NCBI RefSeq assembly: GCF_014839835.1
Contig: NC_071612.1
Coordinates: 52,570,309 to 52,634,308 of the forward strand
Length of the DNA: 64,000 nt
Direction: 5' to 3'
Source: Dryobates pubescens
Lineage: Eukaryota; Chordata; Aves; Piciformes; Picidae
The position numbers and the translations under genes were made by a program. The notes below the pieces were generated by a model that made no database searches, was not told the origin of the DNA, and was given only the letters and a program-made list of their open reading frames with translations. Of this stretch, positions 15,101 through 27,533 are shown piece by piece (positions within the stretch are counted from its first letter, which is position 1; each line of letters opens with the position of its first letter).

Positions 15101-15998
15101 CAGGATAATTAACCAAGTATTGGTAACATATGCAGAATACAGCTCAGCATGAGATTTAACCTGTAAATAACTGTGGTTGTAAAAAAGACTTTGCCTTTAA
15201 TTTGCTTACTGGAATTACTATCATCATATTCATTAATCTTTTGCTCAGTTTCACCGTAATCTTGGGAAATACAATAGCTGAGAGACAAGCAAGGGAAACA
15301 GGATTAGATGTAAACTGTGAAATAAAATTGAAAAGAAAAACAAAACAAAACACCAATGTTCAAATAAAGGAATAACAAATTAGATGAAGCAGAACAGGTT
15401 TGTTGCATACCCAACATTTCAGGCAATATAAGGACTGTGGATTTGTTTGGCAAACATGTATTTTATTTAAAGTCATTAAAAAAACAGTATGACATTTCCC
15501 TCTATCTGTATTGCACAATTTGCTCTGTTATGCATGACTAAACATTTTAAACTACATTATGTAAATAAAACATCTTCTGTGAAGAATAAAAATCAGATCA
15601 GATTAAGTGAAGCGATTATTAATACCAATTATCAGTTACCATAGAGACTCAAAAAATATGTACTTTGCTTGTTTGGCATAGACGATCTGCTTCCCAGAAA
15701 GACACATATAGAGAAAGTTAAATGTCTGCAGGGAGACAATACCGAGGTCAAATACTCTTCCTACTGGCATTTACACATTGCCATTAAAGTCACATACTAA
15801 CACTATTAATTGTGCCTGGCTGCTTCCTTTTCACTTTATAAAAAAGAAAACAATTGGGAAGATACATTACAGTGAAAAATTCTTTCCCTGGTAGCTAGAG
15901 AAAAATAATTTTTAATAGTGTGATTTTCCTTGAAGTATTAGGTTAACCATAGTCATTGTGGGGTGTTGGGTTTTTGTTTGGTTGGTTTTGGCTGCATT
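9156..15998. other. intergenic, no gene seen
   Basis: AT-rich sequence with only short motif-free open frames. A (CA)n tract of about eight units lies at 10375-10391. A G/T-rich stretch at about 15958-15990 borders the CR1 that follows. No exon, RNA gene or transposon was recognised. Confidence 0.55.
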
Positions 15999-16661
15999 TC
16001 ACAGTATCACAGTATCACAGTAACTAAGGTTGGAAGAGACCCCAAGGATCATCAAGTCCAACCTGTTCCAACAGACCTCACAACTAGACCATGGCACCAA
16101 GTGCCACGTCCAATCTCCCCTTGAACACCTCCAGGGACGGCGACTCCACCACCTCCCTGGGCAGCCCATTCCAATGATGAATGACTCGCTCAGTGAAGAA
16201 CTTTTTCCTCACCTCGAGTCTAAACCTCCCCTGGCACAGCTTGAGACTGTGTCCCCTTGTTCTGGTGCTGGTTGCCTGGGAGAAGAGACGAAGCCCCTCC
16301 TGTCTACAACCACCTTTCAGGTAGTTGTAGAGGGCAATGAGGTCACCTCTGATCCTTCTCTTCTTCAGGCTAAACAATCCCAGCTCCCTCAGCCTCTCCT
16401 CATAGGGCTTGTACTCAAGGCCTCTCACCAGCCTTGTTGCCCTTCTCTGGACACGTTCAAGTGTCTCGATGTCCTTCCTAAACCGAGGGGCCCAGAACTG
16501 GACACAGGACTCAAGGTGTGGCCTAACCAATGCAGAGTACAGGGGCACAATGACCTCCCTGGTCCTGCTGGCCACACTATTCCTAATATAGGCCAGGATG
16601 CCATTGGCCCTCTTGGCCACCTGGGCACACTACTGGCTCATGTTTAGGCGGGTGTCAATCA
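15999..16661 (-). mobile_element. CR1 LINE, 5'-truncated, young-looking
   Basis: Minus-strand CR1 covering the C-terminal part of ORF2 (reverse transcriptase end) and the 3' tail. A frame is open for 178 codons (16620 down to 16084) with CR1 hallmarks: [40 protein letters not shown] and [15 protein letters not shown]. Just upstream the frame has an in-frame TAG where CR1 normally has Gln. The 3' end carries three copies of the 8-bp unit tcacagta (about 15999-16022), the terminal microsatellite of this family. It is 5' truncated at about 16661. The long surviving frame and close fit to consensus suggest a fairly recent insertion. Confidence 0.92.
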
Positions 16662-17519
16662 TTTATTCCAATTTTATATTTAAACTGTGAAACTTTAGAA
16701 AATACATCCACAGTGACTCAAATACAACCATTCCGAAAGTGTCAGAAATTCTGCTGAAATACTTTTATACAGCTCTAACAGGTTTTCAATGAAACATTTT
16801 TCTTGGCTGGAAACACTTATTTTTCATTTCACTATCAAGCTTTGAGACTGTACATGTTGAATTCCTCATTAACACAGGTGTTTGAAATATCACATGTATG
16901 CAGATGTTTGCCTTAATACTTTCTCAAGGTTCAGGAAAATAACTATAGGAATTCTAGAAACACATGCAAACTTAGTTGTCAGCAAAAGAGATATCCAAAG
17001 AGTGAAACACCTTCCTTAAAATGAATTTACATCAACTGCTTGCATTCTTAACCACAAATTTGTAGAACCAGTTTTCACACCCTTACAACACACAAATTAT
17101 CCATAAATACTAGCACTACACCATAAAACAAATATAACGTTGTAGAGAACACAGTAATAAATTAGGAAACATATCTAATTATCTATTTTTAATATAAACG
17201 ATATTTTGCAAACACTTATTCTTCCCTGGGTGGAAGGCTGAGATTTCTTGTTGAAAAGAGTATATTCCAGGCATCCCAAACAAAATGATCAGGACCCTAG
17301 GAAGCCAGTGGCATGTATATGCCATGGTTTTAAACATAATCTAAACAGCTTAGGCATGAAAAAGCTATAAAAGAGTTGTAAATTAATGCAACTACAGTGG
17401 CAGGAAGAGCCTATAGTATAAGGTAAAAACACTAAAAAAATTCAATTTTCATATCCCTCCCATTAAAAAAACAAACTCTCTATCCAGGAAAGAGCCTAAT
17501 ATCTCAAACACAATAACAA

Positions 17520-17560
<41 letters not shown>

Positions 17561-19560
17561 CATCTTCCCTTGCCTAACAGTACATTAAATGAAGCTTCCA
17601 CATTTGAGAGGAGGAAACAGAAAAATAAAATAAATTCAATGGATTTAATGTAGGCAGACTTGTGAGACAGCAAGAGCTAGAAGGGGACCTCATCCATGAG
17701 AACTGCAATCTGCAGCACCCAGACTGCCAGAATCTGTCGTTCATCTTGTTCACAAATTATTTACTGCTTCTCATGGAAGCAAATTATTTTGTATGCCTGA
17801 AATTTACATAAATTCTTCTTCATTCTTTACATACTTTCTCTTAAATTAGGGATCTCTACTTTTGGAATGCAGAAAGATTGTTCTTTTTTAGACAAATGAT
17901 GCTTGTCCTAAGTCATTTAGATCTTCTGTGTTTACAGGTCATAAAAATCTGGAGTCTCTTTTCAGTTCTTTACTATTCCTTCCATTCCTTTCCCTTCCCA
18001 GCCTCACACAGCTAGTCCTGTAATACTGCAAGTATATCCAAGTATATCTTTTTGTAAATATGGGATTGCCAAAAGCACTTGTGAAACAACTTCGGGTTTC
18101 CCCATTAAAATCAGGACAAGCTGCTCTTCTAGAAAGTATCCACACCTTGGTCCTACTGAGTCTTGAAGGAAATGTAAAGGGGAGATTAGGCTCAGCATGT
18201 TCAATCTGGTACACAAGCAATGGATTTGTTTTGCTAAGCATTACGTGCACAAATATATTTTACATTTCCTTGTAAGCCCTGCCTCTTGCCTTAGAGGTGA
18301 AATGGCAGGAAAGGACAGCCAAAGGACATTCACAGGGAAAAGGAGGTTGAAACTTCCTCTTACATTGAACAGTTTTTCTCCCATTTTTTCTAGACTCTCT
18401 TACAGCTTTTCTCAGAAAGATTCATTAAAACCACAGTCTAGTTCAGTTAAGTGTTTCTCTCTCATTGTATGTCATAAATTAATACTTCATAGAACAACAA
18501 TTTTGGTCTACTTATTTACATCCCATGGTTCCTGATTACTGAAGGTTTTGACACGAGCAAGCTAAAACATTACTGTAATCCTGTAAACTTAATCCATTTT
18601 GTGTTGTATTGAAGATTAAATTACCATATTAAATTTCAGTCACAGAAAGGAAAAAGAGAGGCTTAAATTATTCTCATTCTTATCACTGCTTCAAAACATG
18701 TATTGCCAGGAGACTGGATCCTACTCTAGGGACCACCTTCGGCACCTCATATGTGCCCTCTTCCAGCCAGGCAGATCAGATCCTTCATGGATCCTTTTGC
18801 TTAGCTGTTCAGCGGGATTCTATTTCCCTTGAAAAACACTTGAGACACAGAGACTGAAATGCTTGGTACAATTACAATAGAGAAAAATGCATTAAGAGAA
18901 CCAAGAAAACTTGCAATTGTTGAATTGAAATTTTGAGCTACTATTACCATGCAACTATCGCAGAAAATTTACCTCCCTATTGTGGCACCCAGTCAGAATA
19001 CTGGTAGCCTGTGCCTTCCATTCAGGTTGTACTAGGGGATATACAGACTGATTCTGCATCTATTTTATGTTCGTGATTATGGCTTATCACAATAATACTT
19101 ATCATTAACAAGGAAAATACATGCTATTAGTCATGAAAATGTGGGTTTGCTGTCAGTTGGATAGTTTGGATTTTGTGCACGGTTTTGAATAGAGCAATAT
19201 TACATGATTTTTTTGAAGCACTTTACAGGCAAATTGTAACTTGCACAAAAAGACCCTCATCTACACAATTCCACTGAGGCCCAAGGATTGGCCCTCATTA
19301 CTCCAGGTAACAAGGGTTATAAAGCGTCTTTATACATGTGATGAGCTGAGTGATTGCAGCACAGGCTAAAAAGGAACCAGAACAGACCCAATCTGAAAAG
19401 TAAATCATTAACACAAGCAATTTCTGCAGGTGAGAATTTCATTCTGTGATTAGCTGAATTTTGATTCTTAAAGTCAACACAGCAGACCAGAGGGTGTCGT
19501 GCTAATGACTGTTTACTTAGTTTATAATCATGCTTATTCACATATGATTAATCACTAGGT
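16662..19560. other. intergenic upstream of ANXA10
   Basis: AT-rich, no gene seen. Contains a perfect (TA)n tract at 17523-17557. The last few hundred bases before the ANXA10 start hold sites resembling those of tissue-specific promoters (two ttatca GATA-type motifs near 19083 and 19098, a tgtttac forkhead-type motif at 19510-19516), but such short motifs also occur by chance. Confidence 0.45.
17523..17557. repeat. (TA)n microsatellite
   Basis: Uninterrupted alternating TA of about 35 bases. Confidence 0.95.
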
Positions 19561-19572
19561 ATACAGTGAACC

Positions 19573-19579
19573 TATAAAA
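19573..19579 (+). promoter_or_regulatory. candidate TATA box of ANXA10
   Basis: The heptamer tataaaa lies about 200 bases upstream of the ANXA10 start codon. If used, transcription would begin near 19600 and give a 5' leader of about 180 bases without an intron. This is inferred from motif and position only. Confidence 0.4.
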
Positions 19580-19780
19580 GCTAAGGACGTATAGTACCAA
19601 GACGTAATCATGCTTCATTGTTACCCTGGAGCCTAATGTACTTGGTACCAGTTTGATAGGGTAGTTTCTCTCAATTGTCAGATATAGCAAAAGAGTTAAA
19701 AATTTTGTCTATTGAACTATTAGATTTATTCTAAGAAAGATATTATTTTCTCTCAATAGAACTTGAAGACTTGGATCAAA

Positions 19781-19798
19781 ATGTATTGTGGAGATTAT
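19781..19798 (+). CDS. ANXA10: ANXA10 coding exon 1
   Basis: Encodes only MYCGDY, matching the MFCGDY start of mammalian ANXA10 (from memory). It ends at a gtgagt donor. Phase 0. Confidence 0.9.
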
Positions 19799-22700
19799 GT
19801 GAGTATAATGACCTGTTCTCTAAAATCATTGAAAAATTTTATTGCTCTTGTGTTGTCATCATACATGCGGTGACCCATTTCTCTTTACTGGTAGAAATTA
19901 ATCTCAGGTGAAGTTAATTTATTTCTAATTCTGGTGTTATTTGCAGTGTATATGAAGTGTACAAAATGAAGATTAAAATACAAAAAATTATCAGTTTCTC
20001 TCCCAGAATTTTAGGCCTTTCAGGGCAAAATAATTTGTCTTTTATCTCTTTGTGAGACTCTGTGGGTTATATACTTGCTCATAGCTGTTACACAAGACAT
20101 AAAATTGCATACTATCTCCTGACTGCATTAGAAATAAAAATGTGAGTTGTTCAGAAGATTCATGGCACTATTTTGGTAGGTTTGTATTTTCACAAGACAG
20201 TCTGCAACTGCATGAAGTAACGACATAGCTTTATCATTTAGAAACATTTGGGTTTGTTCACAATGTGAAAAATATTTTAAAGGGAAGAAATGCTACATCT
20301 ACAAGGCCCATAACACAGGAAAAGCTATCAATTATTGTTTCCCATCAATAAATTGTAGCAATATATTAAATGGTTGCATTAGGGCTCTTCAAGAAAATAA
20401 AAGTTCATACTGCAATTTCAAAGCTCCATTCTGAAAGCTACTGTAGTTACCATATTATTACAGCGAAATGCCAAATTCTTTTCAGCACATGTAATACTGA
20501 TAATTATGTTCATTAAGGACTTCCATATCCTTTTAATTACTTTTAGCAGGAATAATGATTCACTCCTTTCAAATGCTCTTTGCACTACCACTAAATTTAA
20601 AGATCAATATATAATTTTCTGAAGGATAAGCATTTTTTCCTTACTTATCTGGAAATACAATTGTACTAATTATTCCAATCACATCAGTAAAGCATTTCTT
20701 CCTATGAAATTATATTGTATATGTTTGTTTTTCTAAAGTATTAGGTATTGAATGGGTTTTACTGAAGTGTTTGGTTTTCAACAGTTTGGGATCTTTCATG
20801 CTTTATTAGACCAGTTAAGAACTGAAAAGGGATTTCCTTCTTGGTTTCTTATTTTCTCTTTTAATTCCTATGTATAATATATTCCTGACAATCAAAGAAA
20901 GACAGGACAAAGCTAATAGAGCCACTTCAGCTGGAGAAGTCAAGAAGTTCAGTTTCTTTTCTTCTACTGATTTAAGACCAATTCTATTTAAATAATTGTT
21001 ACTACATCTGCATATAGTATGTTGCCTGATATTAACAGTAATACATTATAAAAAGTCATTAAAACTGGTAATTATTACATTTGTAATAATAATGGAATAG
21101 TATTATATATTAAAAAAAAACACCCCAACACATAAAATCTTAACTATGAGAGATGTTTACACCAGCTATTTTAATGTAATTGTTCTATATTATTCAGCTA
21201 TTAGGATTGCTTCAGCAAAGAGGGAACTTAAATTCCTAATTTTGATCCTCTAAATCACACCAAAATAATCACTGAAGTAAGAGGGCAGAAAAGCAACTCC
21301 AAACAGCAAGGTACATACTGATCTCAGCAATGACATAAAAACCAGATTACAGGCTTTCTCTGAAAAGTATTGTGATAGATTCTCAAGTTGGGTAAACTTT
21401 TATTCTTTATTCCCATTTCCATTTGTTGTGGGATAGGAAGGCAGAGAAATTAGGGATTTGTATGAACTAGCTCACAAGATCCCAAACGGTGGAGCAGACT
21501 GCTGAGTCACCCAGACAGAATGGGGACATGTAGTGCAGAGCCCATGCAAATGTCGCCTCCCAGAAGTCTGCTAGTTCCTGTAGATAAAGTTGGTCATGGA
21601 GCAGTGGCAGCTTTCTCAGATAAGACTCAGAAAGAAACCAGAAAAATCATTCTTTCTGTAAAGTCATGAGTAAGAAAGCAGCACTTACATGTGACTGAGT
21701 GGTTAGGTCATCACATTAATTTCTTGTGTTCTATTCTTAAATACAAGGTTAGGCTGAGAACAACACTTAAAAGCACACTCAAGACTTAAAGATATTTTTC
21801 AAGGAATCCCACAACATTAATATACCATTAACTCAGAGAAGAAACATTAAAAAAAGAATTGGAGGTATTACTTTCAAATTTTACTTGTTTGGTTTAAACA
21901 TATATGTGGGTGTATCTATCTATATAGAATCTCCTTTATATTTTATTTTACCCATATTGGTAATTGTACATGTTATGTAAGAACAACTGTATAGGATGGA
22001 GTCCCCCAAGATCAGGAATGAAATGGACAAAATATTAACAGCAGCAGTTCTAACAGTTTCAAGAATTCAGGGCAACATCCTTATCAGAGATTACATGCAG
22101 ATTATGGCACCCCACAGAATCACAGAGGTAAAACTGCCAGGAATGAGATAAGACAACATTTGTGAGCTCTCTAAAATACATATGCAGGGGAAAATGGGAG
22201 GCTCTGGAGAAATAATTTCCTATGTTTAAAAGTATTCCTTCATATTATCCAAATTAAATGTAACACATATAATAAACTTACAATGCAACTTTGTTTTTTA
22301 AAAATAAAGTTGCATATGAAAGATATCTTTTCAAAAGTATAGCTAGCTCATAGCATGTAGTTAGCTAATAAACTGAGCATTTTATTTTACTAAATATTCT
22401 GTATAGGAAGCATTGAGACTAAGGAGTCTGAATGTTTGTTATCAGCAGAATGACTTACTGAACAAATATTATTAGAAGGTTGTTCTCACTTTAGATTATT
22501 TTTTTCCATCACAAGACTGAATTGCCTGAACTTTATACACCATAATTTGATAAAAGCAGTCTCGGATTTTACCAACAGGCCCTTTTCACTCCCTTTTATT
22601 GCTTTGATTTATTCCATTAACATGACAGAAGTCTGTTCTGTCTGCACAGATGTTTTGGAATCAGTTCTTTTCAAGAGTTAAATACACATATGCAAACAGG

Positions 22701-25700
22701 CAGGAATATGTGCAAAGAACCCACCTGGACGACCTCTATGAAAACAGATCTATTTTTTTGTAGATGAGAGTACCTTGATATCAAAAAGATTAAAATCCTT
22801 CAAGTCCAAAATCACTGAATCTAGAGATGTATTTACCTTACCTTTATGTGCTTGGATACTTCAGCTTGGATACATCCTTTTTGTTAGGATGCTGCAGGGG
22901 GGAAAAGAGGAAAAAAGAAAGAATAAGAACCATTCCTTCAAGCTCACATACAGCATCTGGTCTAAGGTAACCCATAAAAAGGCCAAATTGGTCTTGGAAA
23001 TAACTTTCCATGGCTGCTTTTTGAAGGCATTTTCTTTCTAATGCAGAAAGCCCTGCCATGTTGAATGCTGTGGTTGCAAGACTGCTCTAGCAAAATGGCG
23101 TGTTTGGGATAAGGGATGCTAGAATCTAGCTATCAAAAGTCATTCAATTTGTGGAATTCTTCATGGTCACTCAGTGACCACACAAACCATTTCCTCAAAG
23201 TAGATGATCTACACATCATCTTGTGTAAAACAAAACTTTGCCATCTTTGACAAAGTTATGTACATTTACACCAACTGAGCACCTAGTTCTTATTTCTTCC
23301 TTACACTTTTTAGATTAGTATTTCCTTGAGGCCATATTTAAATATCCTCCCCCTCTTTTCCCCCCACCTTCTCCCCCCCCCTTTTTATTTTATTTTAGTA
23401 ATTACTACATTTAATGTGAAAGAGCTGAATAATAAGCTGCTTGCACTGACACTGCTTTGATTACAGATGCTTGGAAGTTCATCTCTGAAGCTCCAATGTA
23501 TGCTAACAAACCTCTGGAAAGGTGTAACTACATTCAGAGACTGGTGTATTTCAGCACCTTAGTCAATTAGCTTTTTTGTACTCCAGCAAACCTCTGAATC
23601 ACTTTTATTTGAAGAAGCCAGACAAAGAACACTGCCTTGAATTTTAGTATTGAGTACACAGTAGCTATTTACAGATAAATAATTAAAATGTGTCTTTCTA
23701 ACAGGAAAACTCAGACATATTAAACCCAGGATCAGAAAAAGCAATAAGGGCTGGACTGCCTTTTGCCCAGATAATGTTAAGAAAGTGAAAGATGCGATCA
23801 GTGCAATCGTAGCCTCCACACTGCCTGTACTAAAGCCACTGTTCTGCTGATCCTATTATCTTGAATTCTTTTGCCTTTATTCTGTAATACTGATTTTTGT
23901 CAGTTTCTTATTGCTCTGGTTGGGCTCATCAGCAATGTTTTTCACATTGTTTCTATATAGGGTAGCTTCTGATAAAAGCACAGATTGGATCTCCTCTCCT
24001 TTCACACACACCCCTCACCCCCTTTTTTAAGATGATCATCACAGTAATTCTTGATGCTCTGTCTCATAGTGGTTGCCACCTCATGTTTTCTATTTTGCAG
24101 AGGAAACTGTAATGATTCTGTGAGGTTCTGTTTACTTTGATTTATAATGTGCTCTCTGGTCTTGTAAAATATTTTCAACCAATCCTCAGAAGTTACTGTA
24201 ATGTGATTTCTGCCTCAAAGCACTGGAATCTGATGGTGGTACCAGTGCTATGGTCTTCCTAATAATTCATCCTGATCAATAGGGAGCAGTTGCTTGATTT
24301 ACTGAGAACCCCATTGGACATTTCATTCACTAGAGGGTGTTGAAAGGTCTATTTCTCCTCTATGTAGGGAGCTTTTTTTCTTTCATGTAAATGTCACTTG
24401 ATGTTGAGGTTCCTCTAGTAGGTATTTGGAATAATTAAATGTATTTTTTAAAATAAAGTAAGAAAAATCTCAACAGGGGAATGAATTAGCATCCCTCTAG
24501 TGACCATCTTCAAGCACATGGGTGAAAAGTCACAAGATCATGCTATTTATTTCCCTATGCTTTTCAGAGTTTAGGAGAGAAAAACATGTTGTGTAAGCAA
24601 AAGAGAAATGGCCATAGATTCAAAAGTGGCTGTTCCAATGTCAGAGGCAAATACTTCTTTCACCAATTCCTTTTAGGTATGCCTCCCATTCAGGTTGTAA
24701 TGCATAATATAAAAGTTACTTAGTTGAAGAGAAGTGCTTTTACATTGGATTTGCAATCTAGCATAGTACAAAATGTACCAAAACCACAGTACAATTGTAA
24801 TACTGATGAGATTTCTATTACTGGTCTCTATAATTTGCTCACTGTTATAATGCTGGGCAGTAAGGAATATGTGAGTTGAAGTCAGCTCAAGTCCATTGAT
24901 CTCTTCCAAATCATTTTGCTAGTTACACATTATTTGTACCCTGTGTTGGGCTGAGACACACATACATTCCCCTCATGATTGTCTGTCTAATTCAAGGAGA
25001 CATTCACACCCTTTAAGTGAACTCAGGCCTAAACATTTACACCACCGGTTCATCCATGCAACCACTGAAAGCTGCTTATCTAAAACAAAGGCCATTTGCA
25101 GTCCCCTCTGTGTTGAGTGAACTGCCCAGGGAGGTGGTGGAGTTGCTGTCCCTGGCAGTATTTATGGAAATACTGGATGTGGCACTTAGTAATGTGGTCT
25201 ACTCAATGTGTTGGTGTTAGGTCATAGGCTGGATTTGATGATATCAGAGGTCTATTCCAGCCTCCATAATTCTGTGTGATTCTATGAGATGAAATTATCT
25301 TTCTTTAAAAGGGCTGTGGTCAGCCACACCCTGAATTATTCTCTGAGCTTCACAGTCACACTACTCTTGCCTAGCTCCTCTGTGACTTCTTCTGTTATAG
25401 GGTGTTATTAGTCAGTCACAGTGGACTTCAGTAGAAATGAAGTGAAATAGCAGTACTTGTAATTACACTCAGATGTTCAATCAACCCTAAAAATGTCTTG
25501 CTTCATAACAGGGCCACAGAAATTCTCTAACCAAAGATAATGGAAGGGACAACCTATTCCCATGTAGTTGCCTGCTCTGTGATCAAAATTCAATCTGTTG
25601 TAATTTCATTCAGTTGTTAAATGCCTCTACTGCTCTGCTACCTCAATTTGTACAATGATGAATATTGCTGCCAGGTAGTGCATTTAGCATGCAAACCCTG

Positions 25701-27491
25701 TATAATTTTGGGGCAAAACATGATTTTGCATCCCGGGCACTAGGTTCTGGAAGCAGAGGCCCCACTTTCCAAGGCGAGCATTGTGTTGATGTATTTCCTC
25801 ATTTTCTTAAGGAATGGGGAGCAAATAATTTTGTAACTACATATGCTTCTAAAATGTGACAGGATTATAACAAATCTTTGCAAAACAAAATGCCAGCCAC
25901 GACCTCCAGATTTGTCTTTCAGTACAGGAGATTATTGTAGCTCAACTTAAAACTACATAATATTTCGTTAAATCTGAGAATCACAGAATCATCTTGGTTG
26001 GAAAAGACCTTTAAGATCATTAAGTCCAATGATTATCTAAGCCTACCAAGTGTGATGCTAAACCATGTCCCATAGCACCACATCTCTGTGTCTTTTAAAC
26101 ACCTTCAAGGATGGGGATTTAACCACCTCCCCAGGGAGACTACTCCAGTGTTTTCTAACCCTTTCAGTGAAGAAATTTCTTCTAATATCCATTCTAAACC
26201 TTCCCTGGTGCAACTTAAGGCCATTTCCTTTCATCCTGAGGAGAAGAGACTTAACAACTACCTTGCTCCAACCTTCTTCTAGGTAATTGCAGGGAGTGAT
26301 AAAGTCACCTCTCAGCCATCTCTTCTCCAGGCTAAATAACTCCAGTTCCCTCAGCCACTCCTCATACGACCTGTTCTCCAGACTCTTCATCGGCTTCATT
26401 GCTCTTCTCTGGCCTTGCTCCAGCAACTCGATGGAGCACGTGAGGGCCCCACAATGAACGCATTACCTCAGGTGTAGCCTCACCAGTGCTGAGTACAGAG
26501 GGGCAGTCACTTTCCTTGTCCTGCTGGACACACTATTCCCAATACAAGCAAGGAAGCTTGGCCTTCTTGGCCACCTGGGTACACTGATGGCTCACTGTCA
26601 ATCAACAGCCCCAGGTCTTTCTGTACTGTGCAGCTTTCCAACTACTCTTCCTCAAGCCTGCAGCACTGCATAGGATTGTTTGGACTCAGATGCACTTCAC
26701 CTTTTTTAACCTCATAAAATGGGCCTCGGCCCATCAATCCAGTCTCTCAAAGTCCCTCTGTAGAGCCTACCTATGATTAAGGCGATCAACGCTGCCTCCC
26801 AACTTTGTGTTATCTGTAAATTTACCTCCCAGATGCTGTGGCTATAATTTGAACAGTCCTTGGCTCAGAGCAGGCTAAAGGCTTCTCTCTTGTGTGCTCC
26901 ATCCCTGGTCTGTAGCCTCTTCTGGGATTCAATTCTCTTGGAGCTTTTCCCCTTTCTGCCTTGGTCTCGGTGCAAGGCCTGGGTGTAGTTGTTGCCTGTT
27001 CGTGCAGGCCCTTCAGCTGCTACTCAGGCAGCAATCGGCTCTTGTCACTGTCTGGGTGAGGACAAGGCAAGTTGCCTGACTTCTTGGCTGGTTTAAATAC
27101 TGTCCCAGGACAACTAATGCCCTTTGGTAACAGAGAACCCTGGACCTATGAGATGGGACATATCCAAACATGGCCAGGGACACACACAGTCCACAGCTGT
27201 GTTACATTACACATGTTACATGTTTATCTGGATGCCAGGAACTGTCCAGGCTAGCACGTTCACAGGTGCTTAGCCCATTGTCTGGGCTAGGGTGTGTTTG
27301 GGGGCTTGACCCTTCAGGACACAGGTGTATGGATTGTCTCTGCAGGACTTGCTTCAGAGACAGACAGACAGCACTGCAGCATCCAAGAATCAATCCGTGT
27401 CTCCACTGAACTATCTACCTATCCATTTCCTTGGTTTTGCCTTCCACAGTAAATATCACACAGAAGTCAAATTGATACTGCACAAAAAGAA

Positions 27492-27533
<42 letters not shown>

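Noticed and set aside
16030-16647. 205-codon plus-strand open frame
   Set aside because: It is the antisense of the CR1 ORF2 on the minus strand, which carries the recognisable protein.
22110-22140. Possible CR1 tip (cacagaatcacagag)
   Set aside because: Only about 15 bases match; cannot be told from chance.
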